Origin: Hydractinia symbiolongicarpus
Lineage: Eukaryota; Cnidaria; Hydrozoa; Anthoathecata; Hydractiniidae
Length of the DNA stretch: 60,000 bases
Reading direction: 5' to 3'
Assembly (NCBI RefSeq): GCF_029227915.1
Contig: NC_079879.1
Location: 19,098,001 to 19,158,000, forward strand
Part shown: piece by piece, positions 46,677 to 58,677 of the stretch
How positions within the stretch are numbered: the first letter of the stretch is position 1
Layout of the letters: every line of letters begins with the position of its first letter
The notes under the pieces: generated by a model
Database searches by the model: none
Told to the model about the DNA's origin: nothing
What the model saw: only the letters and a program-made list of their open reading frames with translations
Position numbers and translations under genes: made by a program

Positions 46677-47077
46677 ATGAAATGAATTTGTCACAAGGGA
46701 GACAGTCGTGGCATTCATCAGCGTTGATGCATATGTACTCTTCAAGAGCTTTTGATGGAAAATGGCTTACATGTCAACATACAGATAGCCAATTACCTAA
46801 CGCATGGATTAAAGTTGGCTTGACAAAACCGAGTGTCATCACGCGTGTCGAAGTATATACTGCCATGTTATTTGGCAGTAAATTAAAGGGTGCCAAAATA
46901 GAAGTTTCATCTTCATTTGATATGACGCAAAATTATCAAGTTTGCGCAAAGATGGAAAGTACTTTATATTATCAAACTTTTACATGCGAGAAAACTACTG
47001 TGGGACGGTACGTTCGATTAAGTCAGCAGGATTATTTAAATGTGTGTGAGATGCATGTAATGGGGTATTACTACTAG
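46677..47077 (+). CDS. Lectin F5/8C exon B1, copy 2, first tandem copy
   Basis: Acceptor gatttag at 46671-46676, then 401 nt open to the stop at 47075-47077. From SQGRQSW to GYYY the encoded domain is the same as in lectin gene 1; an Ile to Met change precedes it (DEMNLSQ instead of NEINLSQ). Its own first exon is broken, so a full-length protein would need another first exon. Confidence 0.7.
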
Positions 47078-48299
47078 CTGCACAACTAATTGATAATTGA
47101 AAGAATAATTTGATTATATTAAGATCAGTATGCTTAAAGAATTTGTTATAATAACTATTCTTAGCAGGCTGGGGGTAACCGTAACAGATTTTACTGCGGA
47201 TTTTTTTAAGAATCTCAAGAAGGCAACAAACATGTATAAATTTTCCCATCAGTCAGCTATGTTTGAACAACTTTCTTGTTCTGCTAGATAAAATCCGTCT
47301 ATGAAATGTTCATAATATTTTGAAGGGATGAACGTGTTTATTTCGGCTTTCAGGGTTAAAATACGCTGAAGGGTGAACATTTTTTGCGCGACCTCGTGTT
47401 AAGAGGTTTGTTTACATTAAATAACAAAATGTTGTGCTCAGCCACAGATGGATGCGCTGTATGATTTAATTAAATTTCCAAATACGTGTTAGCAAATTAA
47501 TAAAAAAGTTAAAAATATACCTCATTGTTTTTCTTAGAACCCAGGTAAACTCTCAAACAGGCAAATGTTGCTGATTAGAAACTAGTCAATAGCCCGTATA
47601 AATTTCATAAAAATTGCAGTAAAATTGTTAAGAATATATCGTTTTTGCTATTGTGGACAAAAAAATTATTAAAAACACTAGTGGAAACACGTGGAAAATC
47701 CATTCAAAGAGAAAAACAGTGGAAAATATCCGTCGTTTAAATTTTGTAATTTTATGCGATATATTTAGAGCATTTATAACATAGCTAAACCAAAAGGGGG
47801 GAATTATCACTAACAAAAGGTTGAATTTCCTTTAAATGGTTGTTAAAATCATCAGAAAAGTACCATGCATCTTCAGTTTCTTCATTTGGGGTTCATAAAA
47901 AGAACGAAAAGAGTGCTTGAACATAAAAGTTCAAAACAAACAAATTCTGGAAATTTAGAGTCATACAAACTACTCAACCCTGAGTGGTTTGGTTGGCACT
48001 TTAAGAAATGATACACGCAGAATACGCGTTTTAATATTATTGTTTTTGAAATTTACGAGTTGTTAAAGGGTTTGAGTCTAGTGTAGCCAATCTAATCCTT
48101 ACGTAGCACATTCACATTTAAGTTTACAAATCCAAAACAAGTTTAGACACTTTAGTATTAATTAGTTATTGTCCATATTGTTAGTCAGACTATTACAAAT
48201 CTTGCATTGTTAAAATAAAAACAACAAATGTTTCTAAAAGTATATATATTACATCCTAATGTAATAATCGTGAACTCTTTAAATTGATTTAAAGTTAGA
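47078..48299. other. Non-coding flank between tandem exon B1 copies
   Basis: Copy of 13515-14880. Nothing coding is seen. Confidence 0.6.
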
Positions 48300-48351
48300 A
48301 TGGTGAAAACAACTGTTTCATTACACTTGAAGATCATAAAGACAACTTTAG

Positions 48352-48752
48352 ATGAAATGAATTTGTCACAAGGGAGACAGTCGTGGCATTCATCAGCGTT
48401 GATGCATATGTACTCTTCAAGAGCTTTTGATGGAAAATGGCTTACATGTCAACATACAGATAGCCAATTACCTAACGCATGGATTAAAGTTGGCTTGACA
48501 AAACCGAGTGTCATCACGCGTGTCGAAGTATATACTGCCATGTTATTTGGCAGTAAATTAAAGGGTGCCAAAATAGAAGTTTCATCTTCATTTGATATGA
48601 CGCAAAATTATCAAGTTTGCGCAAAGATGGAAAGTACTTTATATTATCAAACTTTTACATGCGAGAAAACTACTGTGGGACGGTACGTTCGATTAAGTCA
48701 GCAGGATTATTTAAATGTGTGTGAGATGCATGTAATGGGGTATTACTACTAG
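48352..48752 (+). CDS. Lectin F5/8C exon B1, copy 2, second tandem copy
   Basis: 401 nt, with a protein sequence identical to 46677-47077. The frame is open upstream to an ATG at 48300 because of the duplication junction, giving a possible 150-residue unspliced product without a signal peptide. The AG at 48350-48351 could still serve as an acceptor. Whether it is expressed is unknown. Confidence 0.6.
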
Positions 48753-50149
48753 CTGCACAACTAATTGATAATTGAAAGAATAATTTGATTATATTAAGAT
48801 CAGTATGCTTAAAGAATTTGTTATAATAACTATTCTTAGCAGGCTGGGGGTAACCGTAACAGATTTTACTGCGGATTTTTTTAAGAATCTCAAGAAGGCA
48901 ACAAACATGTATAAATTTTCCCATCAGTCAGCTATGTTTGAACAACTTTCTTGTTCTGCTAGATAAAATCCGTCTATGAAATGTTCATAATATTTTGAAG
49001 GGATGAACGTGTTTATTTCGGCTTTCAGGGTTAAAATACGCTGAAGGGTGAACATTTTTTGCGCGACCTCGTGTTAAGAGGTTTGTTTACATTAAATAAC
49101 AAAATGTTGCGCTCAGCCACAGATGGATGCGCTGTATGATTTAATTAAATTTCCAAATACGTGTTAGCAAATTAATAAAAAAGTTAAAAATATACCTCAT
49201 TGTTTTTTTTAGAACCCAGGTAAACTCTCAAACATGCAAATGTCGTTGATTAGAAACTACTCAATAGCCCGTATAAATTTCAGAAAAACAGCAGTAAAAT
49301 TGTTAAGAATATATCGTTTTTGCTATTGTGGACAAAAAAATTATTAAAAACACTAGTCGACAAACACGTGGAAAAGTCCATTCAAAGAGAAAAACAGTGG
49401 AAAAAATTCGTCGTTTAAATTTTGTAATTTTATGCGATATATTTAGAGCATTTATAACATAGCTAAACCAAAGGGGGGGAATTATCACTAACAAAAGGTT
49501 GAATTTCCTTTAAATGGTTCTTAAAATTCAGAAAAGCACCATGCATCTTCAGTTTCTTCATTTGGGGTTCATAAAAAGAACGAAAAGATTGCTTGAACAT
49601 AAAAGTTCAAAACAAACAAATTCTGGAAATTTAGAGTCATACAAACTACTCAACCCTGAGTGGTTTGGTTGGCACTTTAAGAAAAAATACACGCAGAATA
49701 CGCGTTTTATTATTATTGTTTTTGAAATTTACGAGTTCTTAAAGGGTTTGAGTCAAGTGTAGCCAATCTAATCCTCACGTAGCACATTCACATTTAAGTC
49801 TACAAATCCAAAACAAGTTTAGACACTTTAGTATTATTTAGTTATTGTCCATGGAAGTTATTTGAGACCACGGGGTCCTTTAAAGCCATCTATGACTTCA
49901 GCAATTACTCATCCGACCAGGGAAAGAGGTTGCAATCCTTGTAATTTTGTAACTTTTAACGTTTTATTTCGGTAAGATATTTTTGACATTCCAACTCAGT
50001 CAGACTATTATAAATCTTACATTGTTAAAATAAAAACAACAAATGGTTCTAAAAGTATATATGTTACATCCTAATGTAATAATCGTGAACTGTTTAAATT
50101 GATTTAAAGTTAGAATGGTGAAAACAAATGTTTCATTACATTTAAAGAT
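48753..50149. other. Non-coding flank after second exon B1 copy
   Basis: Copy of 13515-14929. It contains the Helitron-like 3' end near 49340-49372 (minus strand). A small frame at 49514-49762 is open here but interrupted in copy 1. Confidence 0.55.
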
Positions 50150-50771
50150 CATAAAGACAACTTTCATAATAATCCAAAAACCCGTCCCATAAACCCCGCA
50201 AAAAACGAACTAGGAAGAATCAGTAAAATCATATTAGAAAGCTCAATAAAGCTAAAGAGAGCGTTTAAATTTAAACCAATGGAAAAGCACTGCCAACGTT
50301 ATCGATTGGTTTATAAAGATTAAAAACAAAAAGGCGCACAAATTCATGATGTCTGACATCAAAGATTTCTACCCTACAGTTAATATTAACATTGCTGAAA
50401 AATGCAATTAATTTTGCTATCGGTATATCCAAACTAACAAACTAAAAAATAGAAATTATTCACCATGCAAAAAAATCATTGCTATATAATAAAGGAGGAA
50501 AACTTTCTGATGTCACAATTGGTGCTTTCGACGGAGCAGAAGTATGCGAATTGGTCGGTTGCTTTCTTTTGGACACTTTAGCCAAAAAGTCTGATAAGAA
50601 AAACATCGACTTATACAGGGACGATGGCCTTACGGTTTTCAAAACAACAGTGGTCCGGAGAGTAAAAGAACAAAAAAAGACTTCCAACAAAACATTTAAA
50701 GGTCATGGTCTAGATATCATAATTTAATGCAACATGAAAAATTGTCAACTACCTCGTTCTCACACTAAACC
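50150..50771 (+). mobile_element. Retroelement relic, copy of 14930-15533
   Basis: The LYRDDGLTVFK and GAFDGAEVCEL segments are kept. The downstream GIY-YIG part is deleted at 50771, where the sequence jumps to the equivalent of 17102. Confidence 0.7.
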
Positions 50772-50910
50772 TCGTCTCCAGATTTCGTATCGTCTCCACA
50801 TTATGTCAGTTTACTTGTTTACAAATAAAATAGAAGTAACAACCATGCAACTCAAAAATTCGCACTATAATGAAATAATGGAGTTAAGTTGAACAAATTG
50901 ATAAAATGAG

Positions 50911-50937
50911 ATATTGATATGCGAGTGTAACACATGC
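50911..50937 (+). promoter_or_regulatory. Conserved upstream block of lectin gene 2, copy 2
   Basis: Same block as 17241-17267. Confidence 0.4.
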
Positions 50938-51003
50938 ATAAGTGTAACCTTTTATTACAGATATATCATTTTTTTTTTTTTTTTTTTGCATAAACTAAGT
51001 AAA

Positions 51004-51969
51004 ATGAATATTTTATTCATTCTATTGGTGGTTTTAACAAAAAAAATCTGCAAGTCATTGCTACGAGCAGAAAACATCCTCATCATCATTTGTGACGGTA
51101 AAACACAATACGTTGATAGTGGTATGTGTTTTTTATTGCAAAAAGTTTGATTCTTTTGCAACGGTGATAGAAGAACGAAAAACATTTGTTGATTGTTATT
51201 GTGTCAAAGATAAAAACCAACGTGAAACCAACGTGAAACCAACGATGATGTAATCAGCTCAACTGACGATGTTGTCTTAAAACCGATAGGTTAGAGGCTA
51301 CGCTTTAATTTGTAACATGTTAATTCGAAAGCAAATAAACAACTTTTTTAAAATAAACGTTCTACCTAAAAATTCCGCCTGGCAAATCTCTTGCAAAAAC
51401 ATAGTTCTTGCAAGCTATATTCCCACAAGCTAGAAGGGCAGGAAGCCTCCAGCCACTAGGATTAGTGTCTTTCCTTTGTTTTATAGTGTATCTGCAACCT
51501 CTAAAGTCTGTCACTCATAAAAAAAATTAGATCTCCTTGACGTTATGAATAGTTAGAAAAGTTTCTGTTTTAGAAGAAATCGATTTGTCACAAGGAAAGC
51601 CATCTTGGAATTCATCTGCAGTAAATCATATGTACTTTTCAAAAGCTTTTGATGGCCCATTCCTTACATGTCAGCAAACAGATAACCAAATATATAACGA
51701 ATGGATCAAAGTTGACTTGACAAAACCAAGTATCATCACACGCGTCAAAATTAGTCCAACTTTATCTAGTAGCGTTATAGGTAAGGCTGTGATAACAGTT
51801 GCACCTTCATTTGATATGATGCAAAAATATCAGATTTGTGCAACCTTTGCTTTTTATTGACACTTTCAAATGCGATAAAACTGTTTTGGGAAGATATGTT
51901 CGATTGTGATTAAATAAGCGTGGTTATATAAAAGTGTGTCAGATGTATGTTATGGGTTATTATTTCTAG
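51004..51969 (+). pseudogene. Lectin gene 2, copy 2, broken in both exons
   Basis: First exon 51004-51289: an extra A in the A-run near 51041 shifts the frame within the signal peptide region. A short sequence containing gaaaccaacgt is locally duplicated near 51215-51240. Second exon 51574-51969 has the same frameshift and TGA as copy 1 at 18165-18230. It is more damaged than its counterpart. Confidence 0.8.
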
Positions 51970-54586
51970 TTTTAGCACAGTAATTGGATGATGAATTTTT
52001 TTGTATAATCTTTAACATAATATTTTGCTTCTATAGAAAGTAAATCTAACACTATAAACACGCTCGTGCTTATTTCGCACGTATTCTGTCAGGTTATTGC
52101 CGTTTTTAATAGGTAAAAACATACAGCTGAATTTCTACCCTTGATTCAAGCGTTGGCGATTCTCTGAAAAGGTAAAACGCCGGCATGATTATGATCTACA
52201 ATCTGCAATTCTAGTAAACATACTGAGACAATGGCATTTTTTCCGGTGTTGTGAAAAAGCATCAAGTCGCGAATATTCTGATACGATGCGAAAATGTTAG
52301 CACAGTTTACAAGTTCCGCAAGGCCCGTAAAGCCTGAGAAAAATCTCACATAAACAGCAATTAGTAAATTCGGATCATGGGCTTAAGCTTTTACTTGAGT
52401 AAAGTAGTCTTTATGAATAGTGATTACGACTTTAAATTGTACTAACGTCAACCTACAATTAGGTGGAAACATTTGAAGGTTTTGTAAATAACATGGAAGT
52501 TGAAATTCTTAGTTATATGTTGTAAGTTGCATCATGTTTATTAAAAGACAAAACCTTTTTTTTGCAAATGCAGGCAAGGAAATCATTTGCGCCTTTTTTG
52601 GGGTCGGTAGTTCAGTCAATAGAGCATTCGATTTAAGAGGTTGTGAGTTTAATCCCAACATTGTCAGTCCGTTATCTACATACAATTTACTACGTTTTGC
52701 TGAGAATAATTTCCGTAAGTTGTAATGAATGCATAGCTAGGTATTATAAAATATTTTAGTTAAATTTTGTTGATTATTAATTTCATTGTATATATTGTGT
52801 ATGTATATGCATGATTTTATGATTGTTATTCTACAATATTTGGTAAAAACAATGCACAATGCAAACTGTCCACGATTTAACTGTGTGACTTGGTACATGA
52901 TCATTAAATTAACCTGCAGTTGAGATATGATTAATGCTGATACTTTAACTATTTACGTGTACTTCCTGTCTTTTTTTTAAAAAAAAACAAATCTGACATT
53001 GTAAAAATAATGTGAAACAGCAAGTCCATGTGTGATACACGTTTTTTTTTCAGAAAACAGTCTAAAAGGCTTTATTCGGCCTGAAGGTGTTTTTTGCTTA
53101 AATAAGGAAAAATAAGGAATGTCAAGTCAAGGCTGAACCAATTGTTTGGTTTTCTTACAAGAAAAATGTGCAGAATGTATACCAGTTGATAGCATTTGTA
53201 CAATTTCTTATCTCCTCAAAAAATCTTATGTTAATAATCATATGTTATTTAGTAGCGACCTTCTTACAAGATGATTTGTTCTTCTAATTATATATTGTAT
53301 GAAGCTATATTCCAAAAATTTGATACAGGAAAATATGGTTATCTATAAACTACTTCAGACTAATTATTCCTTCCCCATGCATAAAAACAGAGCTTATGCA
53401 AATTTATGTAGTCCCCTGCCTTTTAGGATGCTTTATGCATGGGCGTGGTAGCACAAAACTTAAACGAGTTTCTACGTATCAAATTGGGTGATGTCCGTGG
53501 GCGTGGTATCAACATTAAAATCATGCTAATATAGTTTGTGAAAAGACTAAAAGTTTTTTGTACTATTTTATTTAAAATTTGTTTGCTACAACTATTTGCA
53601 AAGCTATTTACTCCATTTTTGTTTTAGTTAGAAAATTTCCGCATCCAATAACAATTTGGTTTTAATTATTAATAAAAACCAATCAATTTTGAGTAGTTTT
53701 TGATGAAGCATATTTTATGCGCTAAACTACCAATATTTTAAACTTTCTAACAAAAAAAATTAAATAGAAAAACAGGTTTTTTTAAAAGAAATTTAAAACA
53801 TGTTCCTCCTTTTTCTATCCTTATCCTATATCATATTTTTTTTCAGCAATTCATTGCGTTATATTCAAACTTATTTACGTAAAGATCAACGGATTGGTGT
53901 GCGTGTTTTCTTATTTTTTAATTTTTTTTAGGTTTTTCGACGGTACGGCACAATTTTATTGCATTTAACTGATGCAAATATACTTGATAAGATTAGCAAA
54001 GCCATTACAATGCGCTTAAATTTTTTAAGTTGCTTTTTACTGCTCAGGTAACTAGAAATCACTTAAGACCAAAATGGAATCATTTTCCTATAGTCGGATC
54101 AACCCAATCGTGTTAGAACAGATGGGTTCATGAAGTCGTCAAAAAAAACGTTTCCAATATTTATTCAATTGTTTGGCAAAAGCACACCATTTCCACTATT
54201 CCATTTTTTCAAGTGACAGTCTACCAGTGATAAACAATTCGATGTTTCCAAACTTTTGCAGAAAGACAAAAACTAACCACGAAAACACAAACGAGACTGC
54301 AATCTATGTCAGTTTGTGATTGGCGCTATATCTACCAAGTTATCTTTGAAAATAAGACATTGGTTTAGAAAAGGGCATTTTGACCACACGACTCATTTAA
54401 ACCTCAAGCTGAATAGCGTTTAAAGTGTTCTCCATTAGCCCCTATTAAAAATCTTATATTGTCTTTTTCGCGTGTTAGCAAAAAACACCTTCATAACAAT
54501 TTACATATTGAATAGATTTAAAAAAAATCCTTAATTTAAAGATTGGCACTACGGGAGAGTAAACTTAAGAAAATGTGATTAAATAA
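51970..54586. other. Non-coding stretch, copy of 18291-21085
   Basis: Contains the tRNA-like repeat (52600) and the start of the 3.5-kb unit (53482). No gene is recognised. Confidence 0.6.
52600..52671 (+). repeat. tRNA-derived repeat, copy 2
   Basis: Copy of 19107-19178 with two visible changes, one of them in the A-box (TAGTTCAG). Confidence 0.5.
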
Positions 54587-54613
54587 GATATTAATATGTG
54601 AATGGGACATATG
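54587..54613 (+). promoter_or_regulatory. Conserved upstream block of first exon A3, copy 2
   Basis: Same block as 21086-21113. Confidence 0.4.
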
Positions 54614-54682
54614 CAGTCGTTATTATGGCTATATAATGATTTTTTCCCCTGTAAATCACACAACGCGGAAATAGTTGAGAAA

Positions 54683-54950
54683 ATGAAGATTTTACTCATT
54701 CTATTACTGGCTTTAACAAAAAAATCTGCAAGTCATTACTACGAACAGAAAACAGTAGCATCTTCATTTGTGGTGGTAAAACACAATACGTTAATAGTGG
54801 AATGTGTTTTTTATTGCAAGAAATTCTATTCTTTTGCATCAGTGCAAAAAGAACGAAAAACTATTGATGATTGTTATTGTGTAAAAGAAAAAGAAGAAGC
54901 CATTGACGATTTAAACAGCTCAAATAACGATGTTATTTTAAAACCAATAG
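54683..54950 (+). CDS. Orphan lectin first exon A3, copy 2
   Basis: Intact 268-nt exon with signal peptide, four cysteines and donor gttagt. Only a few residues differ from 21182-21449 (for example FVVVKH and VQKERK). It again lacks a lectin exon before the next first exon. Confidence 0.65.
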
Positions 54951-55101
54951 GTTAGTCTCTTTTAATTATAATTTTTTTTTAATTATTTCTTTCAAAAAAA
55001 TTGCTTGTGAATTACGCATTTCACCAGCATTTTTTTTATAAAAAAGCTCTTGCCGAGACAAACTCCTCACCCCATCATTTGGATTAGTCTCTTCCCACTG
55101 A

Positions 55102-55995
55102 AGGCTGGTTTTCACTTGTCTGTATCGTACCAGATCTGACCAGGATGGGATAGAAATAAAATCCAATCCAGATCTTGTCATTTTTTCCCTTTTGGTCAAA
55201 GTTTTTCGATCATTATGTTTGAGTTTGTTCCATTAATTTTTGAAGGTGCCACTAAAGATTCGGGGTCGTGGAAACATTTTTCATGTAATTAAAACAAAGA
55301 AATTGCTGTTTCAAGCACATGATTTTTTCCCCGTGTCGTGTGGGTGCTAGTTTATAAAACAAATTTGCATGTAGCTAGAAAGAAAGATGGCGTTTGTAAA
55401 AGAAACGTGGTAGTAGCATCAATAGGAATTTTTCTTGATAAAGGAAATGAAACGAAAAGTTAAGTAATAGGCTTCATTTTGGACAAGACCATGGTTGCTT
55501 CGCCGACAAATAGATGGAAGTTACTATAATTTGTTTAAAGAGCCAAAAAAAAAATTCAATAGGTTTTAAAGATTATTTGATAATGGACGTTAATCATATT
55601 GATGAGTTGCTTCATCCTCTTACCCCAATCTTTCAAAAAAAAGATACCAACATAAAAGAATGTGTAAGGTCTGAGGGTATGTGCTGCATTGCATTAAGAT
55701 ATCTTGGAAGCAGTGAATTATTCAGATCTTTGGAATGCCAATTCCGGATTAGTGAAAAAGCAATATTTTATATAACTCAAGAAGTGTGCGCTGCAATTAT
55801 AGTTTCGAAAAACATTACTTTAAAGCGCTGAAAATAACAGAAGGGTGGATGGAGATGCGGAAAAGTTTTATCATCGGTGGAATCTTCCAAATGGATTGGG
55901 TTAAGTGGACGGAAGGCATATTGTTCTACAACAACCAAAGAATTCTGACTCACATTATCTATATAATATACGGTAGTTCACGGCCCGACATTTAG
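55102..55995 (+). mobile_element. PIF/Harbinger relic with left terminal repeat
   Basis: The left end AGGCTGGTTTTCACTTGTCT at 55102 matches the element at 25070. The transposase N-terminal frame at 55514-55831 is open here (LRYLGSSELFRSLECQFRIS). It is followed out of frame by WNLPNGLG and VDGRHFVLQQP. The right end is not found. In copy 1 the left terminal repeat is deleted (near 21572). Confidence 0.75.
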
Positions 55996-58181
55996 ACTGC
56001 GCATTCGCAAACTTTGTATACGTTATTTTCAAATTCAGTATGGCCCTGATCGCGTGAGGTTTTTTTAACTCTGATCAATTTTTAAATACACGATTAAAAT
56101 TGCTGACTCAGGCTTTGATTCACAACGTATAACACTTCTTTCAAACTTTTTCGTTGTGGTGACCGGAATCAACCGGATGCAGATTTCTGCCAACTTATTG
56201 TATGGTTTGCTACCAGCTGCAAACTTTAGCTACCTAGCTAATATAGGTATAAACAGATCGCTAGCGATGATTGTCAACATAATTTTGTCTTTATGATATG
56301 TTCTTATTTGAACATATCAAATGGTTAGGGGTAGCATCCATATTGAAATCACCATAAGAGTGGCCGCCTTTTTAAGGTTGACGTATGGTTCTTTTAGTTG
56401 CCATGCATTGACGTTTTTGGCGTAGGTAGGTATATATGAGAAAAAAACGTCAAAAATTGCGGCCTCTATGGCAGAGTACGGGCGCTGTTGCTAATTTTAA
56501 AAAGGCTATCATTGAAAATTTGTTTTCGCATCCTCCAACCAACACAGCATAGATAACCTGGATCAATAAGATAGGTTTTTATCTTAGAGGACAATCAAGC
56601 TGACGGGTCGAACCGACTTATTCTTGTGAGGACTTCAGAGCACGAACATGACCCATTTTCAATGGTAACACCATCTGCAATTCTCAATGCAGGTTGGAAC
56701 AAATTTGCTGCTTGCCTACGCTACCCTTAATACTGCTTGTTTTCTGTTACTTAACTGACTTTAAAGATTATTTTACTAACCTTACAAATTTTACCTAAAA
56801 ATAGCTTAAAAATTTTATTGACGTTGGATAAACATGGCTTTAGTGAAACGATTCTTCAAGTTAAGGAGACCAACATGCAAAATGCAGACCTAGATTGTCT
56901 TATTGTTGTTGTATAGCAAACGTTTAAATATATTTTAAGCAAAAATCCCCTATCTGGTGTATAGTTTTTTTTTTTTTTTTTTTACAGGGAAATACAAAAG
57001 AAGGATGACGAAACATGAGCATACACACAAAAAAGTGTTATTCTAATTGGTGTCAATGTTTTGCTTTTAACTTCTGAAGGACTTAATTTTATACTTGACA
57101 AGCATTAACATGTAGTGCCAAATTGGGTGATGTCCGTGACGTGGTATTAACATTAAAATCATGCTAATATAGTTTGTGAAAAGACTAAAAATTTTTTGTA
57201 CTATTTTATTTAAAATTTGTTTGCTACAACTATTTGCAAGGCTACTTACTCCATTTTTGTTTTGGTTATAAAATTTATGCCCTGTCGTTTTTTGTTTTGA
57301 TTATTAACGAAAACCAATCAATTTTCAGTAGTTTTTAATCTAGCATAATTTATGCGCTACACTACCAATATCTTAAACATTTTTAACAAAGGAAAGATCA
57401 TTTAGAAAACGGGGTTATTTTAAAATAAACTTTGAAAATGTACCTTCTTTTTTCTATCCATCCTTCTAGGTTATATATTGTTTCAGGAATTCGTTGCGCT
57501 CTATTTAAACTTATTCTTTTCTGATTTGTCTGATTTCTTAGGTTTTTGGACGGTAAGGCACTAACTCATTGCATTGGACTGACGCAAATATACTTGGCAA
57601 GATTAGTAAAGCCATTCCAATGCGCTTAAGTTTGTTAAAGTTGTTTTTCACCGCGTAGGTAACTACGAACCACCTGGGGACAAAATAGAATCATTTTCCT
57701 AAAGCTGGAGCAACACAATCGTTTTAAAACAGACGAGTTGATGACGTCGTCAAAAAAACCCGCTTATAACCAATATCTATTTAAACTGTTTGTAAAAAGC
57801 AAATCTTTTCCGCTATTTGCCTAACTAAGTAGATTTTTCAACGAGTCAATGTACCAGTAATTAATAACTCGGTACGACGAAAAGAAAAGCAAGACTGAAA
57901 TCTTCCTCAGGTTGTAATAGTTGCTATCTACCAAGTTAATGTTAAAAATAAAACATTGGTTTAGAAGAGGGCGTTTTGACCAAACGACTCATTTAAACCT
58001 CCAGCTGGATAGCGTTTAAAGTGTTCTCCATTAGCCCCTATTAAAAATCTTATATTGTCTTTTTCGCGTGTTATCGAAGAAAACCTTCATAACAATTTAC
58101 ATATAAAATAGATTTAAAAAAACCCTTAATTTAAAGGTTGGCACTATAGGAGAGTAAACTTAAGAAAATGTGATAAAATAA
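55996..58181. other. Non-coding stretch, copy of 22409-24573
   Basis: No gene is recognised. The second 3.5-kb unit starts near 57119. Confidence 0.55.
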
Positions 58182-58208
58182 GATATTAACATGTGAATGG
58201 GACATATG
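58182..58208 (+). promoter_or_regulatory. Conserved upstream block of lectin gene 4, copy 2
   Basis: Same block as 24574-24600. Confidence 0.4.
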
Positions 58209-58258
58209 CACCATTCTTCTTTTCCCGCAAATCACGCAACGAGGAAAGAGTTAAGAAA

Positions 58259-58526
58259 ATGAAGATTTTACTCCTTTTATTGGTGGTTTTAACAAAAAAA
58301 TCTGGAAGTCATTACTACGAGGAGAAAACGGTAGCATCATTATCTGTAGCGGTAAAACATAATACGCTGATAGTGGCATGTGTTTTTTATTGCAAGAAAT
58401 TTGATTCGTTTGCAACGGTGATAGAAGAACGAAAAACATTTGACGAATGTTATTGTGTGAAAGAAAAAGAAAAAGACAGTGACGATTCAAACAGCTCAAC
58501 TGACGATGTTCTCTTGAAACCGATAG
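58259..58526 (+). CDS. Lectin gene 4, copy 2, first exon (gene continues past the window)
   Basis: Intact 268-nt exon with MKILLLLLVVLTKKS, the four cysteines and donor gttagt. By analogy with 24651-29346 its lectin exon should lie about 3 kb beyond the window end. Confidence 0.7.
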
Positions 58527-58677
58527 GTTAGTCTCTTTTACTTGTAATTTTTTATTTTAATTATTTCTTTCAAGAAAATTGCTTGTGAATTGCGCATTTC
58601 TCCAGCATTTTTTATAACAAAGCTCTTGCCGAGACAAACTCATAACCCCATCAGCTGTATTAGTCTCTTCCCACTGA

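Larger units (their letters stand above)
46677..50150. repeat. 1675-bp tandem duplication of the exon B1 region
   Basis: 46677-48351 is repeated from 48352. Copy 1 of the large duplication has a single unit, so this event came later. The junction caactttag|ATGAAATG joins sequence matching 14925 to the start of exon B1 and keeps an AG acceptor. The first unit has lost about 140 bp near 48178. Confidence 0.88.
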
